From an uncultured euryarchaeote (GTDB taxonomy: Archaea; Thermoplasmatota; Poseidoniia; Poseidoniales; Poseidoniaceae), in the NCBI GenBank assembly GCA_937911345.1, contig CALDPP010000045.1, forward strand, positions 1 through 40,388: 40,388 nt of DNA. Reading direction: 5' to 3'. Below the pieces are notes generated by a model. That model searched no databases, was not told the DNA's origin, and was given only the letters and a program-made list of their open reading frames with translations. The position numbers were made by a program, and so were the translations under genes. Positions 34,859-40,388 of this stretch are shown here, piece after piece. The stretch's first letter is position 1. Every line of letters starts with the position of its first letter.

Positions 34859-35914
34859 ATGACCCGACAAAAGTGCCTAATCCTTGGTGCTAGTGGATTA
34901 GTCGGTCAAAGACTGCAACAGCGCTTACACAATCACCCACTGTTTGAAATTACCGCGGTAGCTGGAAGCCACGCAACTGCTGGAAGAAAGTTATCATCTC
35001 TTGAATGGAGACTAGAAGGCGGCCGGCCGGAATTATCAGACCTAACAGTGTTAGATACAAATGCACATGACCTAATTGAAACGATTCAACGATTAGATAT
35101 CAATATTGCATTTTCTGCACTACCATCAGAGGTTGCATATGAGGTTGAAAAAAGGCTGGTCAAGTCTGGAATCATGGTGTTTTCCAATGCTAGTTCGTAT
35201 CGAAGAACTGCAGGCGTACCAATGATAATCCCGGAAATCAACCCCCAACATTTCTCAAAATCAATGCACTATTGTGCCACTAATTGTACATTGATTCCAC
35301 TCGCTATACCTGTTTCTGCAATCAATGAAATCGCAGAAATAAAGTCTGTCAAGATGCGCAGTGAACAGGCTTTGTCCGGCGCAGGCTGGGAATTACTGTT
35401 TGATGAAGCTGCGCTTAGTGGAAATGTCAACCCTGAAATCGATGGTGAAGCCGAAAAAACTGGTGCAGAATTACTCTATGTGCTAGGCGATGAAAATTCT
35501 GGTACTGTCTCACCCGCCATCTTTGAGATTGATATGATTTGCAAGAGGGTTTCCCGCAGGGATGGACACCAAGTTTTTGTTGAAATTGAATTAGACAGGA
35601 AACTTAGCATTGAACAGATTCACCTGTGTATGGAATCAATAATTACCAATCAATCTCTTCCCAGTAGCCCGAGAAATGCAATTCACATTGTCGAACATAT
35701 TGAACCACAGCAACATCTTTGGAGTGATGGCATAACATTCGCAAGCAATCCAGATTTACTAGATGATTTGAAAACTGGAATGGCAGTTGTAGTCGGTGAT
35801 ATCATTATTGAGGAAAACACTGTATCGTTTAGTGCGTATTCCCATAATACCATTCGAGGTGCTGCTGGCGGTGTGGTGTATTTAGCCGAATTTGTTATGG
35901 ATAAATTATCGTAA
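34859..35914 (+). CDS. asd: Aspartate-semialdehyde dehydrogenase
   Basis: The enzyme reduces beta-aspartyl phosphate to aspartate semialdehyde, the branch point for lysine, methionine and threonine synthesis. The 351-residue protein has an N-terminal dinucleotide-binding motif LILGASGLVGQRLQ. The catalytic Cys is in HYCATNCTLIPLAIP near residue 142. The substrate-binding Arg/His segment is CKRVSRRDGHQVFVEI, corresponding to the family's 'R.PV..GH'. No neighbouring amino-acid biosynthesis genes are visible, so it appears isolated from its pathway here. Confidence 0.9.
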   Translation: MTRQKCLILGASGLVGQRLQQRLHNHPLFEITAVAGSHATAGRKLSSLEWRLEGGRPELSDLTVLDTNAHDLIETIQRLDINIAFSALPSEVAYEVEKRLVKSGIMVFSNASSYRRTAGVPMIIPEINPQHFSKSMHYCATNCTLIPLAIPVSAINEIAEIKSVKMRSEQALSGAGWELLFDEAALSGNVNPEIDGEAEKTGAELLYVLGDENSGTVSPAIFEIDMICKRVSRRDGHQVFVEIELDRKLSIEQIHLCMESIITNQSLPSSPRNAIHIVEHIEPQQHLWSDGITFASNPDLLDDLKTGMAVVVGDIIIEENTVSFSAYSHNTIRGAAGGVVYLAEFVMDKLS

Positions 35915-35967
35915 TATCTAGACGGTATGCCTAAAGTATTGTTCGCATTGCGTAATACTGGTGCGCT

Positions 35968-36987
35968 ATGGGAATCACGGCAATGATACCAGACATGACC
36001 ATTGGCCAACTCCATGTTGAAGCAGTATCTAGATGGGATGAAATCTGGGATGAAAAGGCTGCAAGAATGATGATTTTACTCATGTTTCCCCGGAAACATC
36101 GTAAAATGATGGAATTGCACGGTGACATGGTAGAACACGGACAACCGGTAATGACGGTTTTTCACCGTCCAAGAGATGAAGCAAAACTACTGGAAGACCA
36201 AGGTTTCGATCCACGCTCAGCATCATTCCAATTTGTTGATATTGCTAGCCTTGATTTGGGCCCATGGATGCAGCATCTAATTGGCCAAGAAAAATGGCTT
36301 CGGGGAACAATTGATGTTATGCCAGTACCGTTTTCCATGGGCTTACCCGCTCAAAGAGCATTCGAATCGATGAATATTCTGTGCTTTAGGCACCCTGAGG
36401 TAGATAAACTGGAGAAATATTACCTCCCATTCCCGCCAAAATCGATTCCTGGCAAATGTTTTGTCTCACTTCCAAGACGTCAAGCTGCTGAATTGGCAAG
36501 GCAACAAGCCGAGGTGCTGGGTGTCGGAAGATTGGTCAAGAAATCACAAATTACTGAGCAAGAAGCACCTGTTGAGGCCTTGCCTCCACAGATTAAATCT
36601 CAAGATGAAGCAACTCTAGATGCCGTTTTAGATAACTTTTCGGATCAAATGATGGAAGAAATCACCACCCAAGCAGAGGAAGTGGTCAACGTGCAATTGC
36701 CAACCACCAAGGTAGAAGAAATTCCTGTTATAGATGAAGTAGAAATGACACAAGCCCCACTACCAACTGAAAATGTTGAGATTCCAGTCATTGAAGAAGA
36801 GGAAGAAACTGTCGAAATGTCAGATGTTGAAATTGAATTTAGGGCGCTGGTTACTGAATTAATTGAGGCCGGTGTTGAGCCATCTGAGATGATGGATGAC
36901 CCTCGATGGGAAGACATTAGCGAACGTGCAATGGCAACTGGCTTCGAAACTTGGCCGGTATTCTTGCAACTAACGGCAATGCAATGA
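35968..36987 (+). CDS. Uncharacterised protein with globular N-terminus and acidic linker
   Basis: I do not recognise this 339-residue protein. Residues 1-185 look globular, soluble and rich in Met/Arg/Trp (e.g. 'RWDEIWDEKAARMMILLMF', 'FHRPRDEAKLLEDQGFD'). Residues 200-285 form an acidic, Pro/Val-rich linker with the near-repeat VEEIPVIDEVEM...NVEIPVIEEEEE. A short conserved-looking helical C-terminus follows (ALVTELIEAGVEPSEMMDDPRWEDI). There is no signal peptide or TM helix. ATG 35968 or ATG 35983 could initiate. The next gene, a zinc-ribbon/coiled-coil protein, follows after 39 bases. Confidence 0.75.
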   Translation: MGITAMIPDMTIGQLHVEAVSRWDEIWDEKAARMMILLMFPRKHRKMMELHGDMVEHGQPVMTVFHRPRDEAKLLEDQGFDPRSASFQFVDIASLDLGPWMQHLIGQEKWLRGTIDVMPVPFSMGLPAQRAFESMNILCFRHPEVDKLEKYYLPFPPKSIPGKCFVSLPRRQAAELARQQAEVLGVGRLVKKSQITEQEAPVEALPPQIKSQDEATLDAVLDNFSDQMMEEITTQAEEVVNVQLPTTKVEEIPVIDEVEMTQAPLPTENVEIPVIEEEEETVEMSDVEIEFRALVTELIEAGVEPSEMMDDPRWEDISERAMATGFETWPVFLQLTAMQ

Positions 36988-37000
36988 TAACGGATGACTC

Positions 37001-37008
37001 AAATATAA
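37001..37008 (+). promoter_or_regulatory. TATA-like element before the small zinc-ribbon gene
   Basis: AAATATAA is centred about 23 bases before ATG 37027. This is slightly short for a leaderless TATA placement, so the assignment is tentative. Confidence 0.35.
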
Positions 37009-37026
37009 CGGCGGATAGGGATAATC

Positions 37027-37296
37027 ATGGGCTTCTGTATTAACTGCGGCAATCAACACCATGATGGTGTTAGGTTCTGCCGATTCTGTGGCACTGGACA
37101 GCCTAGCGAACAATTGCTAGCCAGACTCCGTGCGGAAGCAGAACAGATTAGATTGCTTAGAATGCAAATTCAGCAGCAACAAGCACATGCTCAAAATGAT
37201 GCTTACGCTAGACTTGAGGCTATGCGACAACAGGCAGAAGCTGCCGCTAGAATGAACAATCAGCAGAATCAACAGTATAGGCCACCGGGTTGGTGA
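37027..37296 (+). CDS. Small zinc-ribbon / coiled-coil protein
   Basis: The 89-residue protein begins with a zinc ribbon of the 'zinc_ribbon_2' type (FCINCGNQ...RFCRFCGTGQ, two CxxC knuckles). A charged, Gln/Ala-rich helix follows (about 30-80, LLARLRAEAEQIRLLRMQIQQQQ) that should form a coiled coil, then a short PPGW end. It is probably a protein-protein interaction or adaptor module. The METTL5-like gene starts 4 bases after its stop, so they may be co-transcribed. Confidence 0.75.
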   Translation: MGFCINCGNQHHDGVRFCRFCGTGQPSEQLLARLRAEAEQIRLLRMQIQQQQAHAQNDAYARLEAMRQQAEAAARMNNQQNQQYRPPGW

Positions 37297-37300
37297 TGTC

Positions 37301-37954
37301 TTGCGACCTAAGCATTTGGCAATCGAATTGTCAAAGTTATCTCCACACCCGCAGCATGCTGTTGGATTAGAACAGTATGCTACTGAGGGCGACTTGGCGG
37401 CTTTTTTCGTGTTAGCCATTGACCAGCTTGACACTATTGATGGGAAGAAGATTGTAGATATTGGTGCTGGAAATGGCGTACTTGGCATAGGCTGTGGAAT
37501 CCTAGGTGCCAAGAATGTTACTTTGATCGAAGGCGATAGCGAGGTCTGCGAAATTGCCCAACAAAATAGTTCAGCAATCATGGAAAAATACCCAACAAAA
37601 CTTACTACCATTAACTGCATGATTGGCGTAGATGAGGCACCAAAAAACGTCACTTGTGATATTGTAATTATGAACCCACCTTGGGGATTTCAAACTAGTA
37701 AAGCAGATCGTCCGTTAATAGAGTATGGATTTATGCTGAAACCCGACTCACTATACATCCTGCACTCTGCTAATGCAACCCACCTAGAACAACTTGGAAA
37801 AGCGAACGGCTATGATTGTGAACTTGTGTTTGAAAGCAATTTCAGATTGCCGCCAAAATATCTGCATCAAAGTAGGAAGATGGGTGAAACAGAGGTTAGA
37901 TGTTGGCGGTTCCACAAACCTGGTGACGCTAAAATCAGCACAATCGATGATTGA
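37301..37954 (+). CDS. METTL5-like class I methyltransferase
   Basis: This 217-residue SAM-dependent methyltransferase resembles METTL5, which makes N6-methyladenosine in small-subunit rRNA. The N-terminal 'GLEQYATEGDLAAFF' corresponds to the family 'LEQY.T...A' segment. SAM motif I is IVDIGAGNGVLGIGCGILGA, and the catalytic motif IV is VIMNPPWGFQ (NPPW, in the NPPF/Y/W class of amino-group methylases). The start codon is TTG 37301, four bases after the preceding stop; the nearby ATG 37296 is out of frame. It is followed by the Csl4-RRM gene; Csl4 and methyltransferase genes are known neighbours in archaea. Confidence 0.85.
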   Translation: MRPKHLAIELSKLSPHPQHAVGLEQYATEGDLAAFFVLAIDQLDTIDGKKIVDIGAGNGVLGIGCGILGAKNVTLIEGDSEVCEIAQQNSSAIMEKYPTKLTTINCMIGVDEAPKNVTCDIVIMNPPWGFQTSKADRPLIEYGFMLKPDSLYILHSANATHLEQLGKANGYDCELVFESNFRLPPKYLHQSRKMGETEVRCWRFHKPGDAKISTIDD

Positions 37955-38063
37955 TGTATTGCTAAAATCCGTATGGGGGATTCAAAAGGGATTAACCCGC
38001 CCATCAACACAAGCGAAGATTGTGCGACCTATACCGGGCCACAATTGCTTAGGAAGTAATACA

Positions 38064-39461
38064 ATGACGGCGAGCCTCGTCACCCCCGGAATGCAAGTAT
38101 CTACCACCTCCGATTGTGAGGCTGGTGAAGGAACAGTAGAAGTCGACGGTCGAATTTTGGCGACGATGATTGGAAATTTCACCATCAATGATGGCATTGG
38201 AACTGTTATCGCAGTCAAAGAAGTCTTGACGCCAAGCGTTGGAGATACGGTTATCTGCCAAATTGAGAAACTAAATGAAAAAAATGGCGAAGCAAGAATT
38301 CTTTGTATTGAGGGGAAATCTGGCGATTTATTGCCCGAACATTTGTACGGGCATTTCCACGTCACTGGCCTTGTAGACAGATACATGCACCAAACGGCTG
38401 ATGCCGTACGCCGCCGAGATATTTGTCGAGCACAAATAAAAGAAATCGCTCCAGTTGTACGAATCGACTTTAGAGAACGTGATGACTGTGGCGTTCTTCA
38501 TGCAATCTGCCCATCATGTGGCGATACGCTAGTTGCTGAGGCGCAAGGCGATTGGAATGTCAATTGTAACAGTTGTGAATATCGTTCGTTTAGAGCACTC
38601 GCCGATAACTTTGCAGCTGGCTGGGCTGAACTTGACCAAGGTGCTAGCGTACTGAATAACTCCGGTAAGCGTTGGGGCAGTGAGGCTGAAGCACTATTTG
38701 CCAAAGGACCATCCGGAAGAGCCACCTTCATCGCTGAGGACTTCCGTGAAGATGGTAGAGAACGCAATTACTTCAGATTTGAAGGACAACAGTCAGGCGG
38801 TGGCCAAAGACAGAAAGCTAAGCCTGGCTGCAAATTATTCGTTGGCGGCCTACCAAGAGAAATCGGCACTGAGGAACTTCGTGAAATGTTCTCTAAATTT
38901 GGTGATATGGCAGATTGTTTCGTTCCAACTGATGACAGTGGAGCTAACCGAGGATTTGGCTTCGTAACCTACCATGAAAAATCCGTTGCTGAGGCTGCAG
39001 CAAAAGAACTAGATGGTCATAGAATCAATGGTCGCAGAATTGGCGTTAGAGATGCCGATAGCGACGACAAGAAAGGTAAGAAAAACAACCGAAGAGATCC
39101 TGATGGAATGAAATTCTATGTCGGAAACTTACCCTTCAAAGCAGAAGATTCAACTCTAAAAGAATTGTTTGGCAAGTTCGGCACAGTAGTTGATGTCAAT
39201 ATCATTACTGATAATGGCGGCAGACCCAAGGGCTTTGCATTTGTCACACTGAAAGAGAAGGACAAGGGGGATGAAGTAATCCAACAACTCAACGGTACTG
39301 AGGTATTGGGTAGAAAAATCCGTGTTGATGTTTCACAGAAAAAATCTGGTGGCCAAAAAGATGGCAAGCCAAAGAAAAGTTCCCGTGAATTAAGAGCTAT
39401 GCGTGAAGAGTCAGAAGATAGCAAAAAGCGCAAGCGCAAACCAAGACACAAGAAGGATTGA
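38064..39461 (+). CDS. csl4: Exosome Csl4-like protein fused to two RRM domains
   Basis: The 465-residue protein has three parts. Residues 1-185 match archaeal Csl4, the exosome cap subunit that recruits RNA: an N-terminal domain (VTPGMQ...GEGTVEVDGRI), an S1-like barrel (VGDTVICQIEKLNEKNGEARI) and a zinc ribbon (CPSCGDTL...CNSCEYR, from Cys149). A linker (about 185-255) leads to RRM1 (about 257-330; RNP2 LFVGGL, RNP1 RGFGFVTY) and RRM2 (about 349-425; RNP2 FYVGNL, RNP1 KGFAFVTL). A Lys/Arg-rich tail (KKRKRKPRHKKD) ends the protein. ATG 38064 has an AGGAAG ribosome-binding match and the expected Csl4 N-terminus; the ORF extends upstream to 37794 but that part overlaps the methyltransferase. 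ATG 37947 is a weaker alternative. Confidence 0.9.
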   Translation: MTASLVTPGMQVSTTSDCEAGEGTVEVDGRILATMIGNFTINDGIGTVIAVKEVLTPSVGDTVICQIEKLNEKNGEARILCIEGKSGDLLPEHLYGHFHVTGLVDRYMHQTADAVRRRDICRAQIKEIAPVVRIDFRERDDCGVLHAICPSCGDTLVAEAQGDWNVNCNSCEYRSFRALADNFAAGWAELDQGASVLNNSGKRWGSEAEALFAKGPSGRATFIAEDFREDGRERNYFRFEGQQSGGGQRQKAKPGCKLFVGGLPREIGTEELREMFSKFGDMADCFVPTDDSGANRGFGFVTYHEKSVAEAAAKELDGHRINGRRIGVRDADSDDKKGKKNNRRDPDGMKFYVGNLPFKAEDSTLKELFGKFGTVVDVNIITDNGGRPKGFAFVTLKEKDKGDEVIQQLNGTEVLGRKIRVDVSQKKSGGQKDGKPKKSSRELRAMREESEDSKKRKRKPRHKKD

Positions 39462-39486
39462 AAATCTCTAACTGTGAGAGTCAATC

Positions 39487-40388
39487 ATGGTCGAGCATAG
39501 TTCACCCAAGTGGTTAGTGCTTGACGGTTATGAGGATGAGCCCGCAGCATTTGGTGTTCCACCATATGTTGGTTTTCATATCAGATATCTATGTGGGGTA
39601 TTAGAGCAGCACAATATTGACTATCGATACATGACGATTGATCAGTGGCGAGAATTCGTTAGACAAAAAGGTGAATCTGGTATCGAGAATTTAATGCGTT
39701 CAATCGATGGTTTTGCCTGCATTGCAGGTGCTGTAGTCCCGGGAAAATACCTACGCGGCACGCCCATTTCTATTAATGAAATGTCAAATATCGTTCGTAG
39801 TTTACCAATTGGTATTCCAGCAATTTTAGGAGGATGGGCAATCCGAGGCTGGCGCCAGCAAGGATGGAATCCATTGCGTAAGAATCTGTTTTTGGCTGTT
39901 CAAGACACCGACGCAACGCTTGATAATTACTTGAACAACGGTCAATGGAAACATTGCCGCAGAACTCCCGAACAATGGACTAATTGGGCGCACTTCGGTG
40001 CTAACAGCAAAGCAGTAAAATTTCATCCCGACCTTGGTAATGCTGAAAATCCAGGTCCACTGACTTATGAGGTCGAAGTGTATCAAGGCTGTGTTAGATA
40101 CAAGAGAGGCTGTAAGTTTTGTATCGAGCCAAAAAAAGGTGTACCAATTTGGCGTAGTCCTGAAGACATTATCGAGGAAGTTAGAATTGCTCACGACCTG
40201 GGGGTAAAACACGTAAGACTTGGGGGCATGACCGACACATACACCTACATGGCTGATGGCGTTAAGGAGTTAGAATATCCAATACCAAATCCGGAACCTA
40301 TTGCCAAATTATTGCACGGCTTAAGAGAAGATGAAAGATTAGATATTCTACATACTGATAATGGCAATCCATCGATAATTGCTGAAAA
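39487..40388 (+). CDS. Radical SAM protein, COG1031-like (3' partial)
   Basis: The frame is open from ATG 39487 to the window end, so the ORF track omits it. Visible are about 300 residues. The N-terminal domain (about 1-150) begins PKWLVLDGYEDEPAAFGVPPYVGF and resembles the B12-binding-like region of COG1031 Fe-S oxidoreductases. The core starts at 'TYEVEVYQGCVRYKRGCKFCIEP', where three Cys (spacing C-x6-C-x2-C) could bind the [4Fe-4S] cluster. It is followed by 'RSPEDIIEEVRIAHDLGVKHVRLGG' and 'LHTDNGNPSIIAE', typical of that family. The usual radical SAM spacing is CxxxCxxC. It starts 25 bases after the Csl4-RRM stop. Substrate unknown. Confidence 0.82.
   Translation, partial: MVEHSSPKWLVLDGYEDEPAAFGVPPYVGFHIRYLCGVLEQHNIDYRYMTIDQWREFVRQKGESGIENLMRSIDGFACIAGAVVPGKYLRGTPISINEMSNIVRSLPIGIPAILGGWAIRGWRQQGWNPLRKNLFLAVQDTDATLDNYLNNGQWKHCRRTPEQWTNWAHFGANSKAVKFHPDLGNAENPGPLTYEVEVYQGCVRYKRGCKFCIEPKKGVPIWRSPEDIIEEVRIAHDLGVKHVRLGGMTDTYTYMADGVKELEYPIPNPEPIAKLLHGLREDERLDILHTDNGNPSIIAE

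Noticed and set aside
37117-37653. 178-residue minus-strand ORF
   Set aside because: Antisense to the zinc-ribbon and METTL5-like genes, both supported by motifs.
39466-39482. CTCT...GAGAG inverted repeat after csl4 as a terminator
   Set aside because: The stem is only four or five base pairs with a large loop and no T tract, within chance expectation.
39826-40212. 128-residue minus-strand ORF near the window end
   Set aside because: Antisense to the open radical SAM frame, which carries clear family motifs.

Overview
The window looks like a chromosomal segment of a planktonic euryarchaeon, most likely Marine Group II (Ca. Poseidoniales, Thermoplasmatota). The archaeal assignment rests on an archaeal TATA-binding protein, NMD3, a Csl4-type exosome subunit, a bifunctional phosphoglucose/phosphomannose isomerase of the archaeal type and mevalonate kinase. 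The narrower assignment is inference from moderate-to-low GC, very compact gene packing, and large secreted PKD-like proteins with acidic Ca-loop motifs and a C-terminal 'GLPEGWTMEQW' tail. I see no tRNA, rRNA, CRISPR array, insertion sequence or phage gene, and no gene-free stretch above about 130 bases.

Layout. 1-1070: 3' part of a membrane-anchored protein with a cytoplasmic EF-hand pair. 1078-6033: cysS (-), a Frag1/DRAM-like membrane protein (+), then a minus-strand pair made of a membrane-bound Hdr-type iron-sulfur oxidoreductase and a class I glutamine amidotransferase. 6156-8004: mevalonate kinase and TBP. 8072-17281: two tandem paralogous giant surface proteins, a SepF-like protein and a polytopic membrane protein. 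17269-20483: Maf-like pyrophosphatase (-), KaiC/RadA-like ATPase (+), glmS (-). 20492-26569: a 1652-residue membrane-anchored subtilisin with a cytoplasmic zinc ribbon, preceded on the same strand by a rhomboid protease that also ends in a zinc ribbon. 26658-31026: a plus-strand run of a CcmA-CcmB fusion, CcmC, CcmD-like, NMD3 and PGI/PMI. 31027-34822: M23-type metallopeptidase-like protein (-), a GT-C-like membrane protein and a DPM1-like GT2. 34859-40388: aspartate-semialdehyde dehydrogenase, an orphan acidic-tailed protein, a small zinc-ribbon/coiled-coil protein, a METTL5-like methyltransferase, a Csl4 protein fused to two RRM domains, and the 5' part of a COG1031-like radical SAM protein.

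How the parts relate. Many genes serve the cell envelope: surface PKD proteins, two membrane-linked proteases, SepF, GlmS and PGI/PMI (hexosamine and hexose-phosphate supply), and the GT2/GT-C pair (lipid-linked sugar transfer). The Ccm mini-cluster and the Hdr-type oxidoreductase point to cytochrome c biogenesis and membrane electron transfer, which fits an aerobic heterotroph. The RNA-related genes (NMD3, METTL5-like, Csl4-RRM) are housekeeping, but the Csl4-RRM-RRM architecture is unusual and is the most notable item here. Convergent gene pairs repeatedly abut or overlap by about a dozen bases, so transcripts must terminate inside the neighbouring gene or by a mechanism without classic intergenic terminators.
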